A stretch of DNA of 64,000 nt from JAOPZW01 sp963835295. Lineage in GTDB: Bacteria; Actinomycetota; Thermoleophilia; Solirubrobacterales; Solirubrobacteraceae. How positions within the stretch are numbered: the stretch's first letter is position 1; every line of letters begins with the position of its first letter. The DNA is taken from assembly GCA_963835295.1 (NCBI GenBank), contig CAWIEX010000012.1:744001-808000 (forward strand). Direction: 5' to 3'. The notes under the pieces were generated by a model that did no database searches, was not told where the DNA came from, and worked only from the letters and a program-made list of their open reading frames with translations. The position numbers and the translations under genes are program-made. This document shows positions 6,944 to 15,017 of the stretch, in pieces.

Positions 6944-8404
6944 TCAGTCGGCGGTGGTGAACAGCCGGGACAGCGTTTCGTGGCGGGTGGGGTCGGCGAG
7001 CACGAAGACCTGGTCGCCGGCGGCCAGGCGTGTGGGGTCCTCGGGTGAGAGTGGGCGGCCGTCGCGGACGATGAGGCTGATCCAGTCGCCGGGTTGCAGT
7101 TGCAGTTCGGCGATGGTCTGCCCGTCGGCCGTGGCGTCGGCGGTCACGGAGAACTCGTGCACGCCGTGGGGCTTCTCGCTGAGGCCGACCGAGAGCTGCC
7201 ACGGGCGCAGCGCGTGGTCGTGCATGGGGATCCCGAGCCGACCGGCGACCCACGGGACAAATGTGCCCTGCCCGAGCACGGAGAGCAGGACGACGACGAA
7301 GACCAGCACGTAGATGTTGCGTGCGTCGTCGACGCCGCCGAGGATGGCGAAGGCCGCCAGGAGGATCGGCACCGCGCCCTTCAGGCCGCTCCAGGCGATG
7401 AAGGCTCGCTCGGCGCGCGAGAGCGAGGAGCCGGTGAGGGTGAGCGCGACCGCGAGCGGGCGCGCGATGACGGCGAGGACGAGCGCGAGCACGGCGCCGT
7501 GCAGCCACGTCTGAGCGGGGAGGTGGGTGATGTCGATCGTGATCCCCAGCGCGATGAAGACGACGATCTCCGCCAGCCCGGCCAGCGAGCCCTGGAAGCG
7601 CTCGATCTCGGTCTTGTAGGGGATCGACGCGTCGCCGAGGAAGAGCCCGGCGACGAAGACGGCCAGGAAGCCCGAGCCGCCGGCCAGCGACGTCACGGAG
7701 TACAGGACGGCGGCCAGGACCGCGACGAACACCGGGTAGAGGGCTTCGCTGGGCAGCCGCACGTGGCGCAGGGCGGGCACGACGCGTGCGGCGGCCAGCC
7801 CGAAGACCAGCCCGATCCCCATCTCCACGACGAAGTCCTCGACGATGACCAGGAACGTCGCGTCATCGTGGGTGGCGAGCTCGATCACGCCGATCATGAG
7901 GGCGATGCCGGCGGGGTCGTTGACGCCGGCCTCGCCCTCCAGCGTGGTGCCCGAGCGCCCGCCGATCTCGCGGCCGCCCAACACCGAGAAGACGACGGCG
8001 GGGTCGGTCGGTGCCAGCGCCGCGCCGACGACGCCGGCGAGCTTCCAGTCCATTCCCAGCAGCCAGTGCGCGGCGCCGGTGAGCACGGCCGCGGTGATGA
8101 ACGTGCCCGCGATGCCGATCGCCATGATCGGCCCGGCCGCCGCCCGGAAGCGTCGCCAGCCGGTGTCCATGCCGCCGTTGAGCAGCACGAGGATGAGCGC
8201 GATGACGGCGACGCGCTCGACCGTTCGCACCGAGACGTCCTCGCGCAGAACAGGCCAGACGTCGGATGCCACCGCGGCGGCGACCAGGAAGACCGCCGGC
8301 GCGGGCACGGGCAGGTGGTTGCCCAGCTGCGTCGCGAGGATCGAGAGCGAGAACGCGCCCGCGACAACCAGGACGATGACGGCGAAGTCGGTGAGCTCGG
8401 ACAT
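6944..8404 (-). CDS. Potassium/proton antiporter, NhaP2/CvrA type with TrkA-C domain
   Basis: This 486-residue protein has about 12 membrane segments (residues 1-395) typical of CPA1 exchangers. It carries the ion-site region LNGGMDTGWRRF and ALAPTDPAVVFSVLGG, followed by EGEAGVNDPAGIALMI. The C-terminal part (410-486, EFSVTADATADGQTIAELQLQPGDWISLIVRDG and GDQVFVLAD) is a TrkA-C/RCK_C ligand-binding domain. This layout is that of NhaP2/CvrA antiporters, which export K+ in exchange for H+ under gating by nucleotides or c-di-nucleotides. The ion specificity is inferred from family. Confidence 0.88.
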   Translation of the reverse strand: MSELTDFAVIVLVVAGAFSLSILATQLGNHLPVPAPAVFLVAAAVASDVWPVLREDVSVRTVERVAVIALILVLLNGGMDTGWRRFRAAAGPIMAIGIAGTFITAAVLTGAAHWLLGMDWKLAGVVGAALAPTDPAVVFSVLGGREIGGRSGTTLEGEAGVNDPAGIALMIGVIELATHDDATFLVIVEDFVVEMGIGLVFGLAAARVVPALRHVRLPSEALYPVFVAVLAAVLYSVTSLAGGSGFLAVFVAGLFLGDASIPYKTEIERFQGSLAGLAEIVVFIALGITIDITHLPAQTWLHGAVLALVLAVIARPLAVALTLTGSSLSRAERAFIAWSGLKGAVPILLAAFAILGGVDDARNIYVLVFVVVLLSVLGQGTFVPWVAGRLGIPMHDHALRPWQLSVGLSEKPHGVHEFSVTADATADGQTIAELQLQPGDWISLIVRDGRPLSPEDPTRLAAGDQVFVLADPTRHETLSRLFTTAD

Positions 8405-8535
8405 GACAAGACGGCGCCGACCAGGCTTCCCGGCTCACCGCACCGGACCCTACCAACCGCGGCGCGCATGCCGGGCGGACGGCTTTGCCCTTGCCGTCCG
8501 CATGCCCCAACGGCGTTGGTGTTCGCGCGTGTCGC

Positions 8536-9381
8536 CTATCCGCGGCTTTGGTACAGCCGCATCGTCAGCGGCGCGAAGAGCGCAGTGAGCGCGGTGGCCG
8601 CGGCGAGAACCCAGAGCAGCTGTCCCGCGGTCGCGGTGCCCTGCATGAGGCCGCGTGCGGCGGTGGCCAGATGGGATATGGGATTGACGTCGGCGAACGC
8701 GTGCAGTCCCGCGGGCATGGTGTCCGGGTCGACGAAGATGTTGCTCATGAAGGTGAGCGGGAAGAGGATCACGAACCCGATGCTCATGACCGCGTTCGGT
8801 GTGCGCAGAACCAGGCCGAGCGTGGTCCACACCCACGAGAGCGCGAAGGCGAAGACGAGCACCAGGGCGACCGCGGCGAGGATCCCGAAGGGGCCGCCGC
8901 CGGCGTTGAAGCCCATGATCAGCCCGAGGCCGATCACGAGGCTTGAGGCCAGCAGGTAGCGCCCGGCATCGCCGATGAGGCCGCCGACGATCGGCGCGGG
9001 CCGCCAGACCGGCATCGAGCGGAAGCGATCGAAGGCGCCGGTGGCCAGGTCCCGGTTCAGTGTGACGCCGCTGTAGACGGTGACGAAGACGACGGCCAGC
9101 ACGAGTGTCCCGGGGAGCAGGAACTGCAGGTAGTCGCCGGTCGATCCGGCCAGCGCGCCGCCGAACAGGTAGGTGAACATCAGCGTGAAGAGCACGGGGA
9201 TCCCGATGACGTCGCCGAGCTGCTCGGGCACGTGCTTGATCTTCAGCAGCGACCGCCAGGCGAACGCGAGCGAGGCCGCGAGCGCGCTCGCCGGCGCAGG
9301 TCGCGAGCGCGATGAGAGCGCCGTGGCGGTCGGTGCGTTGAGCCCACGGCCGGGGCTCACAACCGTCGATGCGCCGTTCAT
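8536..9381 (-). CDS. ABC-2 type transporter permease (DrrB-like)
   Basis: The protein has 281 residues with six predicted membrane segments and a soluble N-terminus of about 40 residues. It has the ABC-2 family pattern VIGIPVLFTLMFTYLFGGAL, QFLLPGTLVLAVVFVTVYSG, LNRDLATGAFDRFRSMPV and the late motif FPLTFMSNIFVDPDTMP..L..FADVNPISHLATAARGL. These are typical of DrrB-type drug or lipid exporters. The ATG at 9381 overlaps the stop of the ATPase gene by 4 nt, so the two form one export unit. The substrate cannot be read from sequence. Confidence 0.88.
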   Translation of the reverse strand: MNGASTVVSPGRGLNAPTATALSSRSRPAPASALAASLAFAWRSLLKIKHVPEQLGDVIGIPVLFTLMFTYLFGGALAGSTGDYLQFLLPGTLVLAVVFVTVYSGVTLNRDLATGAFDRFRSMPVWRPAPIVGGLIGDAGRYLLASSLVIGLGLIMGFNAGGGPFGILAAVALVLVFAFALSWVWTTLGLVLRTPNAVMSIGFVILFPLTFMSNIFVDPDTMPAGLHAFADVNPISHLATAARGLMQGTATAGQLLWVLAAATALTALFAPLTMRLYQSRG

Positions 9382-10394
9382 GTCGTCGCCTCCGTGTCGA
9401 GGGTGTCGGATTCCCCGCGGCTTGCGGTCAGGGCCAGGAACACCTCGTCGAGGCTCGGCTGGCCGAGCGCGAAGTCGCTGACGGCGATCCCCGAGCGCGA
9501 GAGCTCGGCCAGGGCGCGGGCCACGCGCTCGCCTGCATCACCAGCGCGGTGCTGCGCCGGAAGGCTCGCGGCCAGGCCGGCGGGGTCGCGCTCGGGGTGC
9601 ACCGCCACGCCGAGTCCGGCGGCGAGCACGCGCTCGGCCCGGTCGCGCTGGGCGGGGTCGAGCAGGCGCACGCGAACGCCGCCGGCGCCCACGGACGCCT
9701 TGAGCTCGGCGCGGGTGCCCTCGGCGATGACCCGCCCGCGATCGATGACCGCGATCCGATCGGCCAGCCGGTCGGCTTCGTCGAGATACTGCGTGGTCAG
9801 CAGGACCGTCGTGCCGTGCGCGACGATGGTGCGCACGATCTCCCAGACGTGGTTGCGGCTGTGCGGGTCCAGGCCGGTGGTCGGCTCGTCGAGGAACAGC
9901 AGGTCGGGAGTGACGATGATGCTCGCCGCGATGTCGAGCTTTCGGCGCATCCCGCCCGAGAGCTGCGCGACCGGGCGGCCCGCGGTGCTGGCCAGGTCGA
10001 ACGCCTCGAGCAGCTCGTGCGCGCGCTGCTTCGCCTGCCCTCGGGAATGGCCGAGCAGCCGGCCGAGAAGGACGAGGTTCTCGAAGCTCGTGAGGTCCTC
10101 GTCGACGGACGCGAACTGGGCGGTGAGGCTCACGCGACTGCGCACGGCGGCAGCGTCGCGGACGACGTCGTGGCCGAGCACGCGGGCCGTCCCCGCGTCC
10201 GGGCGCAGCAGCGTGGCGAGGATCCGGATCGTCGTGGTCTTGCCGGCCCCGTTGGGGCCGAGCACGCCATAGACGCTGCCCCGCGGGATGGCCAGGTCGA
10301 CGCCGTCGAGCGCTTGTGAGGACCCGAACGCCTTTCTGAGGCCGCAGGCCTCCACGGCGAGTTCCTCGGTGGCGCGTGGCGGTGGTCTGTGCAT
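9378..10394 (-). CDS. ABC exporter ATP-binding protein (DrrA-like)
   Basis: The 338-residue protein contains a complete ATPase: Walker A GPNGAGKTT, signature LSGGMRRKLDIA, Walker B LLFLDEPTTGLDP, and the TTQYLDEADRLADRIAVIDRGR segment found in DrrA-type ATPases. A C-terminal regulatory part of about 110 residues ends with PSLDEVFLALT. I chose ATG 10394 over ATG 10424 because TACAGT lies exactly 7 nt upstream. It is followed by the permease gene in the same unit and faces the TetR gene. TetR control is likely. Confidence 0.88.
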   Translation of the reverse strand: MHRPPPRATEELAVEACGLRKAFGSSQALDGVDLAIPRGSVYGVLGPNGAGKTTTIRILATLLRPDAGTARVLGHDVVRDAAAVRSRVSLTAQFASVDEDLTSFENLVLLGRLLGHSRGQAKQRAHELLEAFDLASTAGRPVAQLSGGMRRKLDIAASIIVTPDLLFLDEPTTGLDPHSRNHVWEIVRTIVAHGTTVLLTTQYLDEADRLADRIAVIDRGRVIAEGTRAELKASVGAGGVRVRLLDPAQRDRAERVLAAGLGVAVHPERDPAGLAASLPAQHRAGDAGERVARALAELSRSGIAVSDFALGQPSLDEVFLALTASRGESDTLDTEATT

Positions 10395-10401
10395 GCGTCC
10401 G

Positions 10402-10417
10402 ACTGTAGCACTAGAAT
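10402..10417. promoter_or_regulatory. Back-to-back leaderless -10 boxes of the ABC and TetR genes
   Basis: TACAGT on the minus strand (10402-10407) ends 7 nt before ATG 10394. TAGAAT on the plus strand (10412-10417) ends 7 nt before ATG 10425. Both fit TANNNT-N7-start, so both transcripts are probably leaderless and the two promoters overlap. Confidence 0.5.
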
Positions 10418-10446
10418 TGTCCATATGGCCAGTTCATCTGGACAAT
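10416..10446. promoter_or_regulatory. 31-bp inverted repeat, probable TetR operator
   Basis: ATTGTCCA (10416-10423) and TGGACAAT (10439-10446) are perfect inverted copies separated by 15 nt. Inside, TTGTCCATATGGCCAG (10417-10432) is itself an imperfect palindrome. The repeat covers the end of the TetR -10 box and the TetR start codon, so a bound repressor would block its own gene and probably the divergent exporter. Confidence 0.6.
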
Positions 10447-11072
10447 CCGACCGGCCTCAGCGTTCCGCGGGAGCCCGCGGCCCGGCGTCGGCGCCCACGC
10501 GCGAGCGGCTCATGACCGCGGCGGCCGAGCTGATCGCCGAGCTGGGATGGGGGCGGGTCACCACGCGCGCGGTGGCCGCGCGCGCCGGCGTCCCGCACGG
10601 CTCGGTCAGCTACCACTTCCGCGGCAAGCAGGAGCTGCTGACCGAGGCCGCGCTCGACGCGTTTCAGCGGGCAATGCCCGTCGCGCTGTTCGAGGCGCTC
10701 ACAACGGTCGACGACCTGATCGGGGTGATCGCCGCCGAGCTCGGCGACCATGAGGCGATCGATCCCGTGCTCTCGCGGCTGATGCTCGAGGCGATGCGCG
10801 AGGCGGAACGCGATCCGATGCTGCGCGAGCGGATGGGAGCGATGCTCGGCGAGTACCGGCGGCTGATGGTCGAGACCGTGCGCGCCGACCAAGAGCGCGG
10901 AGCGGTGTTCGACGGCGCGCCGGCGGCGGCGATCGCCACCCTGCTCGCAGCCGTCGGCGACGGCCTGCTGCTGCACGCGCTGCTCGACCCCGAACTCGAC
11001 ATCGCCGCCGCCATCGCAGCCCTGCGCGCACTGCTCGACACGCGCGGGAACGACTCACGGTCGAGTTCGTGA
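10425..11072 (+). CDS. TetR-family repressor
   Basis: The 215-residue protein has an N-terminal helix-turn-helix (TRERLMTAAAELIAELGWGRVTTRAVAARAGVPHGSVSYHFRGKQELLTEA, residues 24-75). This is followed by a helical ligand domain with an EYRRLMVETVRADQERGAVF-type dimer region. It faces the ABC exporter and its start lies inside a 31-bp inverted repeat, so it most likely represses both itself and the exporter. The ATG at 10425 is supported by the TAGAAT box 7 nt upstream. The inducer is unknown. Confidence 0.9.
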   Translation: MASSSGQSDRPQRSAGARGPASAPTRERLMTAAAELIAELGWGRVTTRAVAARAGVPHGSVSYHFRGKQELLTEAALDAFQRAMPVALFEALTTVDDLIGVIAAELGDHEAIDPVLSRLMLEAMREAERDPMLRERMGAMLGEYRRLMVETVRADQERGAVFDGAPAAAIATLLAAVGDGLLLHALLDPELDIAAAIAALRALLDTRGNDSRSSS

Positions 11073-11095
11073 GGAGGTCGGTGCCGTGCTCGACG

Positions 11096-12241
11096 CTACG
11101 GCGGAGCCCGACTACAGGCAAAGGCCAGCTCTCGGTGGCCGGTGCGGGCACCCACGAGCACGCCGTTGGATCGAGGCTCGATCGTCGACCATGGACGGGG
11201 TGCAAACAGCGCCCAGGACGTCCGCGAAGCCACCCTGTTCGCGCCCGCCGGGCGCATGCGCGCAGGTCCGTGCAGCCGGGCTCGCGCACGGCGCAGGGCA
11301 CACCGGGGCGAGATCGTCTGCAGCTCGCGCGCAACCAGGACGAGCGAGATGGCGAGCATGACGAGGAACAAGATGGCGCTGACGCCGAAGGTGAACGCGC
11401 TGACCGCCGCGGGATCCACCGGCCGATCTGTGACTTCGACCAGCCCGTAGGTCAGGACGGCGATGCGCAACCCTGCGCTGAGCGGCGCGAGCGGAATGAT
11501 CCGTCCCGCACCCTGCGCCGCCATGACGAGCAGGGCCGTGCGCGGCGTGGCGGGCAGCGTGAAGGCGGCGAGGAAGCACGCGAGCGATCCCAACCTGATG
11601 ATGCGTCCCAGCGCTTGCCACGTCGCGACGTGGAGGAGGTATTGCCGGGGCGAGGCGAAGATCGCGAGCCCCTGGCCGAGGTGACCAACCAGCTTGCGCG
11701 AACGTCGGCGCAGCCATCCCAACAACGCGATCGCCGCGGACAGCGCGGCCGCGGTCGACAGCGACGCCGTGACGGGATGGGTGAGGTACCAGGATGCGTC
11801 TGGCCCGGGAACCTCGCCGGGGACGAGCGGCACGGGCACGAACCCGACGGCGAGCAGCCACGCGACCAGCGCCGCGCCGCACATCGACTCGAACGCCGTC
11901 TCGGGTACCGAAGAGCCGAGGAGGGTGGCGTAGCGCGCCCCCGGGATGCGCCGGTGCAGGTAGGAGTACTTGACCAGGTCGCCGGCTCGGCCAGGCAGCA
12001 GGCCGTTGAGGCCGGCGCCCGCGAGGTACGCGGCCGTGACGTCGCGCGACCGCAGCGTCGAGCACGACGGGAAGGCCGCGAGCAAGATGTGCCACCACCC
12101 GCGGATCCGCACGACCTGGGATACGACCTGGAGGCCGACGCCGGCCACCAACCACGCCGGTTCCACATCGGTCGCGGCGCTGAGGACCAACTCGCAGGCG
12201 CTGTGGGCGCGCTCGACGGCCGCATGGAGAACCTCGATCAC
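11096..12241 (-). CDS. Lysylphosphatidylglycerol-synthase-type flippase-like membrane protein
   Basis: This protein starts at GTG 12241, has about 381 residues and 7-8 membrane segments. It carries the LPG_synthase_TM pattern: VVSQVVRIRGWWHILL, AYLAGAGLNGLLPGRAGDLVKYSYLHRR, a GSSVPETAFE segment and LVMAAQGAGRIIPLAPLSAGLRIAVL. Members move or bind lipid-linked substrates; AglD and MprF share the fold. The last 75 residues are Arg/Pro-rich and look unconserved, so the true end may have been altered. It is convergent with the TetR gene, with only 23 nt between them. Confidence 0.75.
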   Translation of the reverse strand: MIEVLHAAVERAHSACELVLSAATDVEPAWLVAGVGLQVVSQVVRIRGWWHILLAAFPSCSTLRSRDVTAAYLAGAGLNGLLPGRAGDLVKYSYLHRRIPGARYATLLGSSVPETAFESMCGAALVAWLLAVGFVPVPLVPGEVPGPDASWYLTHPVTASLSTAAALSAAIALLGWLRRRSRKLVGHLGQGLAIFASPRQYLLHVATWQALGRIIRLGSLACFLAAFTLPATPRTALLVMAAQGAGRIIPLAPLSAGLRIAVLTYGLVEVTDRPVDPAAVSAFTFGVSAILFLVMLAISLVLVARELQTISPRCALRRARARLHGPARMRPAGANRVASRTSWALFAPRPWSTIEPRSNGVLVGARTGHRELAFACSRAPP

Positions 12242-12386
12242 CGCCGAGACCTACCCGCGATCTTCGAGCGCGCCCGCGGTCGGTCAACCAAGTGACCGCA
12301 TCGTCGGATCCGCGCCATCCGTGCTCGCGCATGACGCATGCATCGCCACGGCGCCGGGCGGGGCGCGGCGGCGTCGTATGGCCCTC

Positions 12387-13235
12387 CTACATCTTCTCCT
12401 TCCAGCCGCGGCGGATGAGCCAGGCGTTCATCGGCCACGAGGTGAAGTAGCCGACGATCATCCCGATCTGCATCATGAGCCAGTAGCCGGAGCTGGCGAC
12501 GGTGAGCGGTGGCTGCCAGAGCACCAGGTGGTAGAGCGCCATGAAGCCGAAGAGCCCCACCTGAAAGGCGACGATCGACAACGTGTCCGCCTTGATCGCC
12601 AGCCACACGCCGCTCACGCCGCTGACGTCCTCGCGCATCGGGACGATCGAGAAGTACTGGAACGCGATTCCGAAGGTCCACGCCAGCGCGAAGTCGGCGA
12701 CGTACATCGCCATCAGCGAGTTGGCGGCCTCGGACGCGAAGATCGGGATGCTCCAGGCGGTGAGGTAGACGATCCACTCGCCGCAGATGTCGCCGAGCGT
12801 GCAGCCGGCGCCGCAGTGGCTGGTGCCCTTGGAGATCGGCCACCAGTTCCTCTTCGCGAACGACAACAGGCGCGGCGGGTCCTCCTCCTCGGAGGACGTC
12901 ATCTGATCCATGTCGATCCCGTGCTCGCGCGCCCATTGCGGGCTCATCCGCACGCCGCGGCGGAAGTAGAACCAGGCCGCGAGCGGCCCGAAGTACAGGG
13001 CGGTGAGGGGGTAGACGGCGTTCATGACCGCCATGTGCTGGCGGTGCCCGCGGACGAAGATGTCCCAGCAGATCGCCGCGGCCGACGCGAAGCCGACGCC
13101 GAGCCCGACCCATCCGACCACGGTCAGCGCGGTCGAGCCGGTCTGGGTCACTGCGGCCAGCGGCCAGGTCACGGCACGATCCGGGAAGGCCACGGCGCGC
13201 GCCGTACCCGACGCGGTCGACGTCCGGCGGGCCAT
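12387..13235 (-). CDS. DUF4396 membrane protein
   Basis: The 282-residue protein has about seven membrane segments and the family signature SHCGAGCTLGDICGEWIVY in the middle. YVADFALAWTFGIAFQYF and a C-terminal FTSWPMNAWLIRRGWKEKM follow. DUF4396 proteins are integral membrane proteins of unknown function. The conserved His/Cys cluster suggests a metal or redox role, but that is inference. It is divergent from 13292-13759 with 56 nt between the starts. The 145 nt downstream to the flippase gene hold no recognised feature. Confidence 0.8.
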   Translation of the reverse strand: MARRTSTASGTARAVAFPDRAVTWPLAAVTQTGSTALTVVGWVGLGVGFASAAAICWDIFVRGHRQHMAVMNAVYPLTALYFGPLAAWFYFRRGVRMSPQWAREHGIDMDQMTSSEEEDPPRLLSFAKRNWWPISKGTSHCGAGCTLGDICGEWIVYLTAWSIPIFASEAANSLMAMYVADFALAWTFGIAFQYFSIVPMREDVSGVSGVWLAIKADTLSIVAFQVGLFGFMALYHLVLWQPPLTVASSGYWLMMQIGMIVGYFTSWPMNAWLIRRGWKEKM

Positions 13236-13276
13236 CGTCGCCGCGCTGACCGCCCTCCGCCGTTCGCCAGGGCGTG

Positions 13277-13282
13277 GGGTAG
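13277..13282 (+). promoter_or_regulatory. GGGTAG box 9 nt before ATG 13292
   Basis: GGGTAG ends 9 nt before the start codon. It fits the -10 element of SigB/SigF-type sigma factors placed for a leaderless mRNA. A GACC lies 25 nt upstream of it. Confidence 0.5.
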
Positions 13283-13291
13283 CCCGAGACC

Positions 13292-13759
13292 ATGGCCGCA
13301 GATCACGATGTCGAGCGTCGGGTCGTCCAGTCCGATGATCCGACGTTGACCCGCGAAGCCAACCGGCTGCTCACCGCAGAGCTGCGCAGGATCGTCGGCC
13401 GCGACGAGATCGAGGTGCCGGCAGGCACGCCCCGCCGCGAGCGTGAGCGGCATGCCGGCCACTCCCTGTACTCCGCGACGCTGGTCGGCAATCGCCTGGT
13501 CATCTTCCTGACCTTCGTGACCGCCGTCGTCGTTGGCGCGGTCGTCTCTCTGGCCACCCGATCGTGGTGGGCGCTGGTTGGCGCCCTCGCCGTCCATGCG
13601 CTCGGGACGCTGCTCGTAGGCGTCGGGGCCATCCAGCTGACCACGGAGGTCGAGCATGCCTCGCCGCAAGTCGCGGCTCGGCTCGAGGCCGAAGGGGTGC
13701 GCGACCCCGACAAGCTCCTCACCGAGCTGGCCGCCGAGTACGCGATCTCTCTCCGTTGA
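13292..13759 (+). CDS. Hypothetical two-TM membrane protein
   Basis: The 155-residue protein has a charged N-terminal half (residues 1-65, with TLTREANRLLTAELRRIVGRDEIEVP and a HAGHSLYSATLVGNRLVI transition). Two membrane segments follow (VIFLTFVTAVVVGAVVSLAT and WWALVGALAVHALGTLLVGVGAI), then a C-terminal helix (ARLEAEGVRDPDKLLTELAAEY). I do not recognise the family. The GGGTAG box 9 nt upstream suggests stress-sigma control. It is convergent with the SigF-type gene 114 nt away. Confidence 0.65.
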   Translation: MAADHDVERRVVQSDDPTLTREANRLLTAELRRIVGRDEIEVPAGTPRRERERHAGHSLYSATLVGNRLVIFLTFVTAVVVGAVVSLATRSWWALVGALAVHALGTLLVGVGAIQLTTEVEHASPQVAARLEAEGVRDPDKLLTELAAEYAISLR

Positions 13760-13873
13760 CGCGGGTCGCCGCAAGATCGAGATCGCGCCCGAGACCGATC
13801 GTGGGCAGTCCGGTTCGCTGCGCACCGCACGCTCCACTCGGCGGTTGACACACCTGCGACGCGCTGATGTCAA

Positions 13874-14692
13874 TCAGTGCCAGCGCCAGGCCGGACCCAC
13901 AGCCGCGCCGGGCTGGGCGCGCGAGGCTCGAAGTCGTTGCGCCGACTGGCGCAGGATGCGGGAGACCTGCATCTGGGAGACCCCGATCGCGTCGCCGATC
14001 TCGCGCTGGGTCATCTCGCCCTCGAAGCGCAGGAGCACCACCACACGCGACTGGGGCGGCAACGCGGCGAGGAGCTCGGCCACGGTGGCCCGGGCTTCCA
14101 CGCGCTCGATCTCGACGTCCTCGACGCCGAGCCGGCTGTAGAGGTCCGCGTCGCACCCGTCGCCGTTGACCTCCTGCTCGAGCGCGGCGTCGAGCGACCG
14201 CGCTCGCTGGGCACGCGCCGCCGACAGGGCATCGAGTACCGCGTCGTCGGTGACTCCGAGCGCCCGCGCAATCTCCGCCACGGTAGCGCCGCGCCCGAGG
14301 CTGCCTTCCAGCTCGGTCCGCTTCGACTGGACCGCCAACGTCAGGTCCTGGAGGTCGCGCGGGACGCGCGCCGCCCAGGTCCGATCGCGGAAATGGCGTC
14401 TGAGCTCGCCCAGGATGGTCGGAACCGCGTAGCTCGTGAAGGCGACGCCTCGCTCGACGTCGTAACGGTCGACGGCCTTGACGAGCCCGAGGGCCGCGAC
14501 CTGCACCAGGTCCTCCATCGGCTCGCTGGTAGGGGCGTACCGGCTCGCCAGCCGTCCCGCGAGCGGCATGAAGCGCTCCACGATCGCCGCGCGCAGCTCC
14601 GGGCTCGGCCGGCGCGCGTAGCGCAGGAACAGCGCCCGATCGTCCCGCAGGCGATCGTGTTTCGCTAGATCGTGGACCGCGTCCGCAGCCAT
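13874..14692 (-). CDS. SigB/SigF-type (group 3) sigma factor
   Basis: The 272-residue sigma-70 protein has region 2 (FMPLAGRLASRYAPTSEPMEDLVQVAALGLVKAVDRYD, AFTSYAVPTILGELRRHFRDRTWAARVPRDLQDL) and region 3 (ELEGSLGRGATVAEIARALGV). Region 4 is LAALPPQSRVVVLLRFEGEMTQREIGDAIGVSQMQVSRILRQSAQRLR. The order and wording match SigB/SigF stress sigma factors, which read GTTT..GGGTA promoters. No anti-sigma or anti-anti-sigma partner lies next to it, which is unusual. It may be the factor that reads the GGGTA(G/C) boxes described in this window. Confidence 0.9.
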   Translation of the reverse strand: MAADAVHDLAKHDRLRDDRALFLRYARRPSPELRAAIVERFMPLAGRLASRYAPTSEPMEDLVQVAALGLVKAVDRYDVERGVAFTSYAVPTILGELRRHFRDRTWAARVPRDLQDLTLAVQSKRTELEGSLGRGATVAEIARALGVTDDAVLDALSAARAQRARSLDAALEQEVNGDGCDADLYSRLGVEDVEIERVEARATVAELLAALPPQSRVVVLLRFEGEMTQREIGDAIGVSQMQVSRILRQSAQRLRASRAQPGAAVGPAWRWH

Positions 14693-15017
14693 GAGCCGGG
14701 AATCCCCGCCGGCCTGGCTTGGATGCTGCGGCGGTCATCCGGCGGACTGTCCTGTCGACGCAGCGCGCTGGGCGCCCGCCGCCGCTGGCCGCGGCACGCC
14801 GACCTCGCGAGAGGTGCTGCCAGCGCGTCGAGCAGGCCCGAGGAACGGCGCAGGGTCTCATCCACCCCGGCCGGGGAGCTCGCACGAGCTCACGGCCGAC
14901 ATGTACGCCCGCTGACCGTTCGCAATGCCGAGCGCCTGGGGTCGGGGATGCCCGTCTCGCCGGCGCGGTGGAGCGGCCGCGCCGGCCAACCCGATCGTCA
15001 GCCAGGAGGTAACCAAG
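14693..15017. other. 325-nt intergenic region between the sigma factor and the PoxB-like gene
   Basis: This divergent region must hold both promoters, but I see no convincing TANNNT-N7 or GGGTA-N9/10 arrangement in it. Open frames inside it are Arg/Ser/Pro-rich and look like noise. A strong ribosome site (AGGAGGT, about 15003-15009) precedes the ATG at 15018. Confidence 0.5.

Noticed and set aside
7094..8959. A 621-residue plus-strand open frame over the antiporter
   Set aside because: It is extremely rich in Asp/Arg/Gly/Gln repeats, typical of antisense of membrane-protein genes.
14665..14865. Small minus-strand protein between the sigma factor and the PoxB-like gene
   Set aside because: It is a 66-residue Arg/Ser/Pro-rich frame with no motif and runs into the 5' end of the sigma gene.
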